A DNA stretch of 64,000 bases from Fidelibacterota bacterium (lineage in GTDB: Bacteria > Pseudomonadota > Alphaproteobacteria > Rhodospirillales > Rhodospirillaceae), in NCBI GenBank assembly GCA_947472795.1, contig CANJBL010000011.1, positions 34,774 through 98,773 of the forward strand, in the 5' to 3' direction. Each line of letters opens with the position of its first letter. The stretch's first letter is position 1. The notes beneath the pieces were generated by a model. It had not been told where the DNA came from. It ran no database searches and was given only the letters and a program-made list of their open reading frames with translations. A program made the position numbers and the translations under genes. This document shows positions 42,964-52,208 of the stretch, piece by piece.

Positions 42964-43065
42964 TTATTTCTTTCCCATGCTCTGCGCATAGGCGGACTTT
43001 GGCGCGCCCGACTTTTCCTGCTTCGGCTTCTTTTTATCCTTCGGCTTCTCTTGTCCTTTGGCCAT
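42964..43065 (-). CDS. very small Lys-rich protein (33 aa)
   Basis: ATG at 43065 on the minus strand, with GGAG six bases upstream, opens a 33-codon frame that ends in TAA. About a third of the residues are Lys (GQEKPKDKKKPKQEK), then an Ala/Ser-rich end (SAYAQSMGKK). The ribosome-binding site, the compact composition and the terminator beyond its end argue for a real gene, perhaps a disordered nucleic-acid-associated peptide. Function unknown. Confidence 0.55.
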   Translation of the reverse strand: MAKGQEKPKDKKKPKQEKSGAPKSAYAQSMGKK

Positions 43066-43162
43066 GAAACGCTCCACTGTTTGAGAGAAAAGAATTCGAC
43101 GAAATCATTTTAGCCAGTCGCAAGCCTTTTATGAAGATGCATCGCGCATATCATGACGGCGC

Positions 43163-44437
43163 CTATTTCAGGGCGGCTACCACGGCATCGTAGAAGTCGA
43201 GTACCTTGACCTGTGCCATGCCGCCCGGCTTGGATTGGGCGCCCCAGACCACGATCACGACCTTTTCTTTCTGGTTGACGTAAAGGCCCTGGCCATGGAT
43301 GCCGGTGCCGTAGAAAGCGCCATCGTCGCGTGAAGGGCCGGCCGGCGGGATCCACAAGAAGTAGCCATAGTTCAGCGGCGCACCGCCCTTAAGCACCTTG
43401 GGCGAGCCGGCTTCCTTCACCCAGCCGTCGGCCAGGACCGATTGGCCGTTGATGACGCCGTCGTTCATGAGGAACAGACCAAGGCGGCCGTAATCGCGCA
43501 ATGTGGCGCTAAAGCCGGTGCCGCTGATTTCCATGCCGTCGGGAGATTCCAACCACCATTTAGCCGGCGCTTCCATGGCATACTTGGACCAGATTTTCTC
43601 CGAGAGGTAATCGGCGAGCGGCTTTTTGATGGCGCCGTGCAGCACTTCACCCGCCACTTGCGTCTCACCAGTGCTGTAGTTGTTGTGCGTGCCCGGTTCT
43701 GCCGCGCGCGGCAGGGCCGCCATGATTTCCATGGATGAGCCGGCCTTCAGGGTCATGCGTGCCGCCAGCAGATGACGCTCATCGGACGCCGGATCGGTAT
43801 AGGCCTCGTTCCACTTCACACCGGAGGACATCATCAAAACGTCGCGCACCGTCACGCCGTCATAGGCGCTGCCGACCAGCTTCGGCACATACTTGGTCAC
43901 CTGATCGTCCAGGCTGATGAGCCCATCCTTGATCGCCGCGCCATACAGCGTCGAGGTCACGGATTTGGCAACCGACATGGATATCCAGCGCGTCTTGTCC
44001 GTGTTGCCATATTGGTAGGTTTCGTAGGCAATCTTGCCGTCCTTCAACACGAGAAGTCCTGAGACGCGGTTCACGGCGAGGAAGTCGAAGAGGTCGAAAT
44101 TCTTGCCGCCCGATGTGAACTTCACCTGCGTCAGTTGTTTCTCGGCCTTCGGCAGCGCCATGGGCGTGCCACCAGCGGCGATGGTGCGCGTCGGGAAGAC
44201 CCGGTCGATGTTACGGAACGTGGCGACTTCCAGATCCGGCGTCAGTGCACCGTCATAAATGTCAGGCGCGGCGCCAATCTGCTCCTTGGCATGCGGATAA
44301 TCCGACGAGGCACCTTTCTCTTCACTTTTACCACAAGAGCCCAGCATCAGACCCGCGGCCAGCACACCAGCGAAGAGAGCGGAAGAATGGGCAAGGGAAC
44401 GGCGCGACAGCGCGGGAACGAAGCTCAACGGCGGCAT
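43163..44437 (-). CDS. serine hydrolase (beta-lactamase/class C family) lipoprotein
   Basis: A 424-residue exported enzyme. The N-terminus ends in LMLGSCGKS, a lipobox (LGSC), so it is probably lipid-anchored. The catalytic domain has SMSVAKSVTS (SxxK nucleophile), NNYSTGETQV (YxN-like Tyr motif) and, near the C-terminus, GTGIHGQGLYV in the position of the KTG/HxG box. Family members act as esterases, D-amino-peptidases or 6-aminohexanoate hydrolases; the substrate cannot be told. GGAG at 6-nt spacing favours the ATG at 44437 over one at 44452. Confidence 0.88.
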   Translation of the reverse strand: MPPLSFVPALSRRSLAHSSALFAGVLAAGLMLGSCGKSEEKGASSDYPHAKEQIGAAPDIYDGALTPDLEVATFRNIDRVFPTRTIAAGGTPMALPKAEKQLTQVKFTSGGKNFDLFDFLAVNRVSGLLVLKDGKIAYETYQYGNTDKTRWISMSVAKSVTSTLYGAAIKDGLISLDDQVTKYVPKLVGSAYDGVTVRDVLMMSSGVKWNEAYTDPASDERHLLAARMTLKAGSSMEIMAALPRAAEPGTHNNYSTGETQVAGEVLHGAIKKPLADYLSEKIWSKYAMEAPAKWWLESPDGMEISGTGFSATLRDYGRLGLFLMNDGVINGQSVLADGWVKEAGSPKVLKGGAPLNYGYFLWIPPAGPSRDDGAFYGTGIHGQGLYVNQKEKVVIVVWGAQSKPGGMAQVKVLDFYDAVVAALK

Positions 44438-44611
44438 AGACATCTCCTGCATGAAGGGACGAGCACGCTCAACAATATGTCAGGAAAACCCCTAGACCTG
44501 TCCCCACGCAACTCGCGCGGCAACCCCCGGCTAGCCTCCCCAACGAGACCGCGAGCTTAGCTCACTTACGTTCGCGTTTCAGGCCTAATTTAGGTTGGCA
44601 CGGCCCTGCCT

Positions 44612-45943
44612 TTAGGCATTTTGATCCAGCGCCACCTGGGCCAGCGGATCGTCGATGAAGCCGGAGAAGGCTTGCATGTAGTTGCTTTGCATCGAAGTGA
44701 GATTGCGCAGGTTGGCCTGAATGCCCAGAAACTGTTGGGCGGCTTCGGCCTGCACGACTTGGGTCTTGGCCTGCTGGTCCTGCTGGATTTTGACCGTCTG
44801 CGCGCTGAGTTGATCAAGCGCGTCGTTGGCGTGCTTCTGGTCGCTGGCTGTTTGCGTTGCCCCCAATTGTAGTGTCGCTTGTGACGAGACGATGCTGGTC
44901 TCGGCTTTGTCGATGTCGGAAAAAGCGCGGTTGCGGTCGGCCACTGTTGTAAAGCCGTTGTAGAACCACGATCCCATCAACCCAACGCCGGAGATCTGCA
45001 TCTTGCCTGTGATCCGCAGGGGCGGATCGGTGGGCACCACGGTCACATCGACCGTAATATTCTGCGTGTCCGGATTGTAGCTCACCAGCTTCAAGCCGGT
45101 ATGCGTGGACGTGGCCTTCGGCAAAGTCTGACCGTCACGCGTCGTATAGGTTTCGGCGTTGCTGCCGCCCTCGTTATAGGCCTGAAGCAGGTCCGTCTGA
45201 TTATCGAGTTTCCATTGCTCGCCGTTCGCGGTCTGAATGGTAAAAGTGCTGCCGATATAAGTGCCCTGGAGCGTCGACGTGAGTCCGTCGGTGTCGCTGC
45301 GATATGACACGGTATTGGGCGATCCATCGGTGGGGTTGATGTTGCCCACAAGGTTGTCGGTGGGATCGGCGGATTCCGCTTCAAGGTTGATGCCGTTGAT
45401 CTGGGTATCGAACTGCTGTTTCCAGTAGGCGACGTCCTCGCCTTTGGTGCCCGCATTGGCGATGCTGGTACGCATCTCAAGCAGCGTGCTGGAAACGCGG
45501 CCCACGGAGTCCTGCGCATTGCTGACGGCGATCTGCGCGTTGTTGATCTCGGACTTGACCGAGATCCAACTCTCGTTTTGTGCGTTCACGGTTGTCGTGG
45601 CGTCCGCCGCCGCATTGTCGATTTGATCCAGTTGATCCTGCAGACGCGCATCCAACGTTAGTTTGACCTGATTGATCAAGGTCGAGCTCTGAGATGTTAA
45701 ATCACCGAACAACGATGACGCGTCGTCGGAATCAAATGCAGCCAGCACCGACGTCCCGCCGCTGCTGCCGCCCAGCAAGGCCGATCCACTGAGTTGCACC
45801 TGCGGACCCAAGATGCTGGCGCCGGGTACGCTGGAAATGGCCTGTGTCGCCACCTCCGACTGCGCGGGGTTGGTGATGGTTTTTGATGCGGCTTGATTTG
45901 GCTGTACTTGAGCCGCGGCGGATGAAACGGAAGAGATGTCCAT
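44612..45943 (-). CDS. hypothetical protein with long helical segments
   Basis: 443 residues, no family recognised and no signal peptide. The N-terminal ~70 residues are Ser/Ala/Gln-rich. Residues 85-170 and 340-420 are heptad-like helices flanking a beta-rich middle (YIGSTFTIQTANGEQWKL, NITVDVTVVPTDPPLRITG). This coil-sheet-coil layout recalls flagellin- or hook-like secreted proteins, but no flagellar gene is nearby. AGGG stands 10 nt before the ATG at 45943. Confidence 0.7.
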   Translation of the reverse strand: MDISSVSSAAAQVQPNQAASKTITNPAQSEVATQAISSVPGASILGPQVQLSGSALLGGSSGGTSVLAAFDSDDASSLFGDLTSQSSTLINQVKLTLDARLQDQLDQIDNAAADATTTVNAQNESWISVKSEINNAQIAVSNAQDSVGRVSSTLLEMRTSIANAGTKGEDVAYWKQQFDTQINGINLEAESADPTDNLVGNINPTDGSPNTVSYRSDTDGLTSTLQGTYIGSTFTIQTANGEQWKLDNQTDLLQAYNEGGSNAETYTTRDGQTLPKATSTHTGLKLVSYNPDTQNITVDVTVVPTDPPLRITGKMQISGVGLMGSWFYNGFTTVADRNRAFSDIDKAETSIVSSQATLQLGATQTASDQKHANDALDQLSAQTVKIQQDQQAKTQVVQAEAAQQFLGIQANLRNLTSMQSNYMQAFSGFIDDPLAQVALDQNA

Positions 45944-46209
45944 GACAGACACACCCTTTTAAGAGCGTATGGTGTCAGGAGCATAGCGCGGAACAAAGCG
46001 CCTCGCGTGAGACCGGCCTTTCGCCAGCCTAAGGATAAGTTGATGCCTTGAGCGCCTGCCATCATTTATGACAAAGGCTGGCCACAATATTCAAATCACT
46101 CTAAAATTCTAGGCGGCGCTTTTTTAGTGCGCGGTGTGCGCCCACAGATCGTTTACCCGGCGTCTTTAACTTCACGTCTCGCGTCCAACGACTTTAGGGG
46201 AGAATGTTT

Positions 46210-46689
46210 ATGAAGCTCAGTATAGCGGCAGCTGCTCTTCTTGCACTTACCACCTTGGCGCCCCTGTCGGTGGGTGCAGCCCCGGAAGACAAGGACAACT
46301 TCGCGGGCACGTGGATCCTGCAGATCCCCCACTCGAGCATCCGCAGCAATTTCAAGGAAACTATGACCGTAGGCTATAAGGACGGTTTCCAGGAATACCA
46401 AACCGTTGTGGACAACAACGGCAAAAAATCCGGGAAACGTTATAGAGCCAAGCCCGATGGACAACCGTATGCCTACTACGACGTCGTCACCGGAAAAAAA
46501 CGCGGCATGATGCGCATGACACAAACGCGGCCGTGGATGGAAATCACGTCGTTTGTGGAAGATGACCCTTCTATCCCTGGTCCTGCTGGGATTGAGCATT
46601 GGCTCAGCAATGACGGGCATACACTTTTCTCCGTCCTCAAGAATAAAGAAGGTGCCATTACAAATATTTTGTCGTGGGATCGTCAGTAA
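46210..46689 (+). CDS. exported hypothetical protein (159 aa)
   Basis: The signal peptide KLSIAAAALLALTTLAPLSVGA is followed by a mature domain of about 135 residues, probably beta-rich. It opens with NFAGTWILQIPHSS, like the first strand of a lipocalin-type barrel, and ends with EGAITNILSWDRQ. GGGGAG eight bases before the ATG at 46210 favours this start over 46204. Family not recognised; lipocalin-like is a guess. Confidence 0.7.
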   Translation: MKLSIAAAALLALTTLAPLSVGAAPEDKDNFAGTWILQIPHSSIRSNFKETMTVGYKDGFQEYQTVVDNNGKKSGKRYRAKPDGQPYAYYDVVTGKKRGMMRMTQTRPWMEITSFVEDDPSIPGPAGIEHWLSNDGHTLFSVLKNKEGAITNILSWDRQ

Positions 46690-46829
46690 GTTCGCGGCAA
46701 GCGCCTAACCCGGGCCACCACCCGGCGCTAAATACGGCAAATATCGGCACGCGGCGTCAGCACAAGCCATTGCGGCTTGTGCGCGCTGGTGTATGTTTTC
46801 AGGGGATCTAAAACACCAGGGGCCGGGGC

Positions 46830-48713
46830 ATGCCAATGAAATCGACGATTTCCGCGTTGAAGTGGGTTTTTCCGCTGGCGGCGGGGCTGACGCTTTGCAC
46901 ACCCGCATATGCTTATGACGTTTTCGAGAAGTCCATCACCGACCTGCAGAAGTCCCTCGCCTCCGGCGAAGCGACATCGCGTGAACTGGTAGAAGGCTAC
47001 CTCGCCCGCATCAACGCATACGATCAAGCCGGGCCGAAGATCAACGCCATCGTGGCGCTGAACCCAAAAGCGCTCGAAGAAGCCGATGCCCTGGACAAGG
47101 AACGTGGACGCAAAAAACTGCGCGGGCCCCTGCACGGTATCCCGGTCCTCGTGAAAGACAACTACGAGACCGTCGGCATGCCGACGACGGCGGGGACCAT
47201 GGCCCTGGCCACTTATATGCCGGCCACCGACTCATACGCTGTTAAACGGCTCAAGGCGGCGGGCGCCATCATCCTCGGCAAGACCACCATGCATGAGCTG
47301 GCCGCCGGGATCGTGACCGTATCCTCCCTCACCGGGCTTACCAAAAATCCTTATGACCCCACGCGCTCGCCGGGCGGCTCCAGCGGCGGCACGGGCGCTG
47401 CCATCGGCGCGAGTTTTGCCGCGGCCGGCATGGGATCTGACACCTGCGGCTCCATCCGTATTCCTTCTGCCTTCCAAAACTTGATGGGCTTGCGCGGTAC
47501 ACGCGGACTTTCAAGCCGCGACGGCATCGTGCCCCTCTCGTCCACCCAAGACATCGGCGGTCCGCTCGCGCGCTCGGTGACCGACCTTGCCATCATGCTG
47601 GATGCCACTGTCGGTGCCGATCCCAACGACGCCATCACCGCCGAGTCCAAGGGACACATCCCCAAGTCTTATCGCGCGGCGTTGGTTGCCGACGGCTTGA
47701 AGGGTGCCCGCATCGGCGTGGTGCGCTTCCTGTACGGGAACGCTCCGGAGGACAGGGACTACGGCAGTGTTGTGGACGCAGCTCTAGCCAAAATGAAGGC
47801 GCAAGGTGCGGAGGTGATGGACATCACCATTCCGGGTCTTGAAGAAGCGCTGAAGGACTCTAGCTTGATCAATGCGGAGTTCCGCGGCGACCTTGACGCG
47901 TTCCTGGCCAAACGGCCCAAGGCGCCCGTGCATTCCTTTGCCGAGATTTTCGATCATGGCCTCGTGCACGAGCAATTGTTTGACCGCCGCGCCCTTTGGG
48001 AAAAAGTCGACGAAGCCGTCGTCAAACGCGCCTGGGAGAAACGCAAGGCGGCCTTGGACCTGGTGAAAGAGACGTTGGAAAAGAACAAGCTCGACGCACT
48101 GGCCTACCCGACGATCACGCGGTTGCCCAATCTTCTTGGGCCGCAGGCGAATGGCGGCCAGACCTGCCAGCTGAGCGCCGCGACAGGGCTTCCCGCGATG
48201 GCGGTGGCCGTAGGGTTCGGTGCCGAAGGTACACCCGTGGGGCTGGAACTTCTGGGAGCGCCTTTTGCGGAATCGACCTTGCTGAAACTCGCCTATGGCT
48301 GGGAGCAGGCGGAACATCCGCGCAAGCCGCCGTTCAGCACGCCCGACTTGGTCGATGACACCCATCCCCCAAAACCCATGGTACTGGAACTCAGCTTCCC
48401 GGGCGGAGAAGCCGCGATGCAGCTGACCTATGATGTGCTCACCGGCATCATACATTACAAAATAGGCGCGGCTGACCCTGCAGAAATGCTGGGCGTGACG
48501 CTACAACGCGGCACGGCGGAAAGCCCGGGCGGCGTCATCGCCACCCTGCTCCTTCAGGGGCAGAAAAGCGGCGCCGGGGATATCCAGCTGCACAGCAAGG
48601 ACCGCGACGACCTTTTCGCAGGACGCCTCTTCGCGCATCTTTATTTACGCACGTCGCCTTTGGGTACTTCGCGCATACCTCTCCTGCCGCAGGATGCGGT
48701 GGCGCAGAACTAG
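46830..48713 (+). CDS. exported amidase-signature enzyme with extra C-terminal domain
   Basis: A 627-residue protein. A signal peptide ends near TPAYA. The amidase domain (~35-500) has the Ser-cis-Ser-Lys triad: PVLVKDN (Lys109), PGGSSGG (~184-185) and SDTCGSIR (Ser208), with the usual MGLRGTRG and DIGGPLARSV. The C-terminal ~110 residues are additional: ELSFPGG, GVTLQRGTAESPGGVIATLLLQG and FAGRLFAHLYLRTSPLGTSR, whose pattern resembles a CHRD-type beta domain. Known relatives cleave amide bonds of small molecules or peptides. The substrate is unknown. Confidence 0.9.
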   Translation: MPMKSTISALKWVFPLAAGLTLCTPAYAYDVFEKSITDLQKSLASGEATSRELVEGYLARINAYDQAGPKINAIVALNPKALEEADALDKERGRKKLRGPLHGIPVLVKDNYETVGMPTTAGTMALATYMPATDSYAVKRLKAAGAIILGKTTMHELAAGIVTVSSLTGLTKNPYDPTRSPGGSSGGTGAAIGASFAAAGMGSDTCGSIRIPSAFQNLMGLRGTRGLSSRDGIVPLSSTQDIGGPLARSVTDLAIMLDATVGADPNDAITAESKGHIPKSYRAALVADGLKGARIGVVRFLYGNAPEDRDYGSVVDAALAKMKAQGAEVMDITIPGLEEALKDSSLINAEFRGDLDAFLAKRPKAPVHSFAEIFDHGLVHEQLFDRRALWEKVDEAVVKRAWEKRKAALDLVKETLEKNKLDALAYPTITRLPNLLGPQANGGQTCQLSAATGLPAMAVAVGFGAEGTPVGLELLGAPFAESTLLKLAYGWEQAEHPRKPPFSTPDLVDDTHPPKPMVLELSFPGGEAAMQLTYDVLTGIIHYKIGAADPAEMLGVTLQRGTAESPGGVIATLLLQGQKSGAGDIQLHSKDRDDLFAGRLFAHLYLRTSPLGTSRIPLLPQDAVAQN

Positions 48714-48848
48714 CCGGGACAGCCATATTTTCTTCGAGGCGTGGAAGCCAGCGGCGCCAGTCTAACGCTGGGCGACTCTAAGCCGTGCGCTCAAGTGGCA
48801 GAACTTTCTCATCGGCCATCTGAACACCGCAAGAATCATAACGAAGCG

Positions 48849-48882
48849 GACACAGCGACGAGGAATACCTCGCCGCTGTGTC
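48849..48882. terminator. stem-loop between convergent genes
   Basis: GACACAGCG-A-CGAGG pairs with CCTCG-C-CGCTGTGTC: 14 base pairs with one mismatch and an AATA loop. It lies between the amidase (plus) and the NTF2-like gene (minus). No T-run follows on either side, so it may be a bidirectional or weak terminator. Confidence 0.55.
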
Positions 48883-48890
48883 GGTCCCAA

Positions 48891-49394
48891 TCAATCGTTG
48901 CAGATGATGGTCTTGCTGGGAGAGTGGGCGAAGAGGCCCACCATTTTCCAGCCGTCGGCTGTTCTGGCGAAGAGGTCGGTCTCGGCCCCTTCCATGTAGA
49001 CTTTGCCGTCCTTGTCGAGGCGGCGGAAGACGCTGCTCATCAGGGCGACATTCGCATTGATCACACAGACTTTCGGGTCGTGGAAATCCGACGACGCCCA
49101 GCCACCTTTTTTGTAGGCTTCGACGTTCTTGGCCATACCTTCGGCTTGCTTGACGGGATCGATGATCTGCACGCCGTCGGCATTAATGGCGATGGCGGGA
49201 TGGCTGTAGACCTTGTCGGCGATTCCCTTGAAGTCCTGCTTGGAGAACGTGGCGAGGTAATTGTTGGCGGCTTTGATGACGTCGGCTTTGATCTTCGCGA
49301 CGTCGTCGGGAGTCATCGGTTTCTGCTGGGCGAAAGCGGGCGTGCCAGCGATACATGCCAATACTGAAACAACAGCGATTACGCGGCTCTTCAT
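48891..49394 (-). CDS. exported SnoaL/NTF2-like protein (DUF4440 type)
   Basis: A 167-residue protein with signal peptide SRVIAVVSVLACIAGTPAFA and an NTF2-like cone fold: ANNYLATFSKQDFKGIADKVY, AININADGVQIIDPVKQAEG and WKMVGLFAHSPSKTI. This matches DUF4440/SgcJ-like proteins, which bind small ligands or act as simple enzymes. No catalytic set can be assigned. The gene is monocistronic by position. Confidence 0.85.
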   Translation of the reverse strand: MKSRVIAVVSVLACIAGTPAFAQQKPMTPDDVAKIKADVIKAANNYLATFSKQDFKGIADKVYSHPAIAINADGVQIIDPVKQAEGMAKNVEAYKKGGWASSDFHDPKVCVINANVALMSSVFRRLDKDGKVYMEGAETDLFARTADGWKMVGLFAHSPSKTIICND

Positions 49395-49516
49395 GACTTT
49401 CCTCCGTCAGGGTGGGGATTGAATCAAGCGCTACCAAAACCGATTAACTCACAGAGGCTGCAACCTTGCCAAGCAGATTATAGCTGCTGAAAACGCGCCT
49501 TTTGAGGTGGCGCGGA

Positions 49517-51040
49517 TCAGAAGTCGACGATTTGAAGATGCCGTAGGACAGGCAAAAGGTCACTGGCAAAGACCTCATACCGCCTTTGCAATTCGGCAGG
49601 TACATCTTCTCGCTCGAGCGTTTTGCCATCACGGGTGACGGCGTGACCCCCAGCGTTCAGCCAGGTATGGGCAAAGGATACCGCGCCTTGGGACGTGGTC
49701 TGGCCGGCGACAAAAAGTTGTTCCATCAGCGTGAGACCCAGGGCTCCGCCCGTGACGGGTGATGCCAAAACCGGCAAAGGCGCACCTAAGGCGAGGCCGG
49801 CGGCATTGAACCCATTCAGCCGCCGCACACGTTTGCTGCGCTCATTTTCGCTCTGCGCGCTCAAAGCCGGTTCAGCAATGCCAATGGCCAGAAGAATGAG
49901 AAGGGCATTGAACAGCTCGATCCCGGGAAATGCCCGCTGAACATCCGGCATGGCCGCAAGTTGGTCCATGGTCGCAGGGGCAGCGCCGAGCGCGTTCATG
50001 AGCACCTGATACGTCTCGACCTGGGGCCGTACCGTACCGAGCGGTGTCTGCAAAGACATGCCCGGAAAATTGTGCGGCGCCAGGACGAGCGCAAAACGGG
50101 TTGCGCCAAGTTGGCGTAACGCTTCGTCGGCCGAGAGCGGTGTGCCGCCGCGAATGAAAAGATCGGTGCGGAAGGCGCGGTTGAGGACATAATCCTTCAA
50201 CGTTTCCCGCGCGGCGGGATCCTGAACCTCGGCCAACAGCGCGAGCGCGCTTTGCGAGAAATTGAGCTGCTCGAGATTTTCGGCGAATGTAGCGGAACAC
50301 CCATACCGCAGACCGAGGGGCGCGAGCACGGCTGCGACCTCGCGGTGATAGAATCCTGTCCAGTCGGCATTGAAATACTCATGCGCGAGGTAATCACGGG
50401 GTGCTGAGAGTATCTCACTGAGCCTTTTGGCGGCTTCCGGCTGGGCGGAGAAGAACTGCGCACCGCATCGCCTCAGCTTTTCGGCGAAGGCAATACCCGC
50501 GTCGATACGTTCCGTGAGCGGGCCCGTTGCACGCGCTGCCGCATCCACCATCAGCTCGCGCAACGGAGTCAAAGACGCGGTGCCCGGCAAGCTGTTGTAG
50601 CTAATATAAAGCACGCCACCCGGCTTCAGGCGCGCGGCCACCAGCCGCAAAAGATGTGCGCGGTTGTCGGCGTTGATCCAGGACCACACACCATGCAAGG
50701 CGATGACGTCACACGGTGGAATTTCGTCAGCGGCCAGATCCGCGAAACTCCGCGCCAGCAATCTAAGGTTCGTCACGCCGGCAGCCTGCGCCATGGCCTG
50801 CGTGCGGGAAAGATTAGCCGGGTTGATATCGATACCGATGAAGTGAGCGGCAGGACGCGCGACCGCAAGCATCAGCAGAGAAAAACCCTGGCCGCAGCCG
50901 AGTTCAAGATAGGTGAGCTTTTCAGGGTCAGGCGCTGCTATATTATTCGTCAGCAGCGCCATGCGCTGCAAACTGGGATTGAGCTCGCGGTGATAGCGGA
51001 CGGGGTACGTCACCTCCGTCACGTAGCCATCTGCCTTCAC
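49517..51040 (-). CDS. class I SAM-dependent methyltransferase with regulatory domain
   Basis: A 507-residue protein. The N-terminal methyltransferase domain has YLELGCGQGFSLLML (motif I, ~43-57), FIGIDINPANL (motif II) and VIALHGVWSWIN. The central and C-terminal regions match the methyltransferase regulatory domain (PF10119 type) seen in putative protein methyltransferases. GTG start at 51040, preceded by GGGGG at 6-nt spacing. Substrate not evident. Transcribed away from DUF6496. Confidence 0.88.
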   Translation of the reverse strand: MKADGYVTEVTYPVRYHRELNPSLQRMALLTNNIAAPDPEKLTYLELGCGQGFSLLMLAVARPAAHFIGIDINPANLSRTQAMAQAAGVTNLRLLARSFADLAADEIPPCDVIALHGVWSWINADNRAHLLRLVAARLKPGGVLYISYNSLPGTASLTPLRELMVDAAARATGPLTERIDAGIAFAEKLRRCGAQFFSAQPEAAKRLSEILSAPRDYLAHEYFNADWTGFYHREVAAVLAPLGLRYGCSATFAENLEQLNFSQSALALLAEVQDPAARETLKDYVLNRAFRTDLFIRGGTPLSADEALRQLGATRFALVLAPHNFPGMSLQTPLGTVRPQVETYQVLMNALGAAPATMDQLAAMPDVQRAFPGIELFNALLILLAIGIAEPALSAQSENERSKRVRRLNGFNAAGLALGAPLPVLASPVTGGALGLTLMEQLFVAGQTTSQGAVSFAHTWLNAGGHAVTRDGKTLEREDVPAELQRRYEVFASDLLPVLRHLQIVDF

Positions 51041-51156
51041 GCTATCCCCCCGTTCCGCCGCGCTTTTCTAGGCCCTAGATATGGCACGGAACGGTGGATG
51101 AAGGGAACTTTTGCGTAGACCCCACGTTCGTCGAAGGACAGGCAAAGGAGATCGAC

Positions 51157-51456
51157 ATGCCCACAGCATCCCCTTCACAACGCAAAACCGCTGGACGCGT
51201 CATGCATGAGTACAAGCATGGCGAACTAAAGAGCGGGCCCGGCGGCAAGGGCGGCAAGGTCAAAAGCCGCAAGCAGGCGATTGCCATCGCATTGCACGAG
51301 TCAGGATCCTCGAAAAACGAAAGCCCGAAATCCAACCGCCGCAACCTCGCCAAGTCCAAGCGCAAAGAAGCACACGGGCAGACAAGCCAGCAGGAGAAGG
51401 AAGGCAAATCTCATGTTGGCGTGCGCAAGTCCCCCGGAAAAAAGTCCATGCACTGA
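51157..51456 (+). CDS. DUF6496 domain protein (small, basic)
   Basis: A 99-residue Lys/Gly-rich protein. RVMHEYKHGELKSGPGGKGG and KSRKQAIAIALHES are the DUF6496 signature, common in small proteins of many bacteria; the tail is disordered and basic. AGGAG seven bases before the ATG at 51157 fixes the start. A terminator follows 25 bp after the stop. Function unknown. Confidence 0.85.
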   Translation: MPTASPSQRKTAGRVMHEYKHGELKSGPGGKGGKVKSRKQAIAIALHESGSSKNESPKSNRRNLAKSKRKEAHGQTSQQEKEGKSHVGVRKSPGKKSMH

Positions 51457-51480
51457 CGTCGCGGTTATGTGCAATGCCAG

Positions 51481-51510
51481 CGGCGCTGCCCACCACAGGA
51501 GGCAGCGCCG
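51481..51510. terminator. terminator hairpin between convergent genes
   Basis: A perfect 10-bp GC-rich stem (CGGCGCTGCC / GGCAGCGCCG) with a 10-nt loop between DUF6496 and the first cupin-like gene. A/T-rich DNA follows on the plus side, so it likely serves DUF6496; it may also serve the minus-strand array. Confidence 0.65.
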
Positions 51511-51548
51511 GTATAGGTCATTGAATTATATCGTATTTTTAGCGCGAC

Positions 51549-52031
51549 TTATTTGAACTCGACATAGAGCGCGCGGTAGTCGTCGGTGACTTCGAGAGTT
51601 TGCGCGATGGAATCTTTCGGACGATAGGCTGTGCTGCCCGAGGGCACAGCGTTCGCGCGTTTGCCGTCATTGCCCACAGGTCCGCAGCCGATGGGGGTGT
51701 TGCAATTCAGCGGATCCTGAAAATTGTCCTGCGGCGGACGGCCCGGAACCGGCAATTGCTTCAAGTGCCCCTGATCCAGATAGATGATGAGCTGGTCGGA
51801 GCGGCGCTTGAGATTGCCCGGACGCGTCGTACCCTTCTTGAAGAAGACCAGCGTGACGCGCAGCCGGTTGTTCTCGATCAAGAGCTGCGACCGTTCACCG
51901 CCACCGATATCTTTCTCGTAAGGGAAATCAAGCGCCGCAGCCGACGCCATATGCCCTGCTGTGAACACCCCCGCACCGAGGCCGGCCACGCAGGCGATCG
52001 CGATCACTGTATGTGCAGATTTCCAAAACAT
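51549..52031 (-). CDS. exported cupin-like protein, array copy 1
   Basis: 160 residues; the last gene of a six-gene array on the minus strand. A hydrophobic N-terminus (VIAIACVAGLGAGVFTAG) is followed by the family core: LLIENNRLRVTLVFFKKG, KRRSDQLIIYLDQG and a C-terminal DYRALYVEFK strand. A 40-residue insert carries C-x5-C followed by GPV, shared with copies 2 and 3. AAGGG upstream of the ATG at 52031. A beta-barrel cupin fold is inferred from the strand pattern; no metal-binding His set is seen. Confidence 0.75.
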   Translation of the reverse strand: MFWKSAHTVIAIACVAGLGAGVFTAGHMASAAALDFPYEKDIGGGERSQLLIENNRLRVTLVFFKKGTTRPGNLKRRSDQLIIYLDQGHLKQLPVPGRPPQDNFQDPLNCNTPIGCGPVGNDGKRANAVPSGSTAYRPKDSIAQTLEVTDDYRALYVEFK

Positions 52032-52208
52032 CCCTTTTCCCTTCCCTGAAAAAGTTGCAGCGACGGCCAGTGCGGCCACCGCCATTCACTTCTTACTTTA
52101 GCGCGATATGAAAGGCAGGATATGTGTTCTTGAAGCCGAGCCGCGAACTGTAAAGGCACCAGTCGCAAAAAACTTTGGGCGATGTCGTATGACCGCCCGT
52201 CACATGAG

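Noticed and set aside
47784..48455. 223-codon minus-strand frame
   Set aside because: Antisense to the amidase catalytic domain; no motif or start signal.
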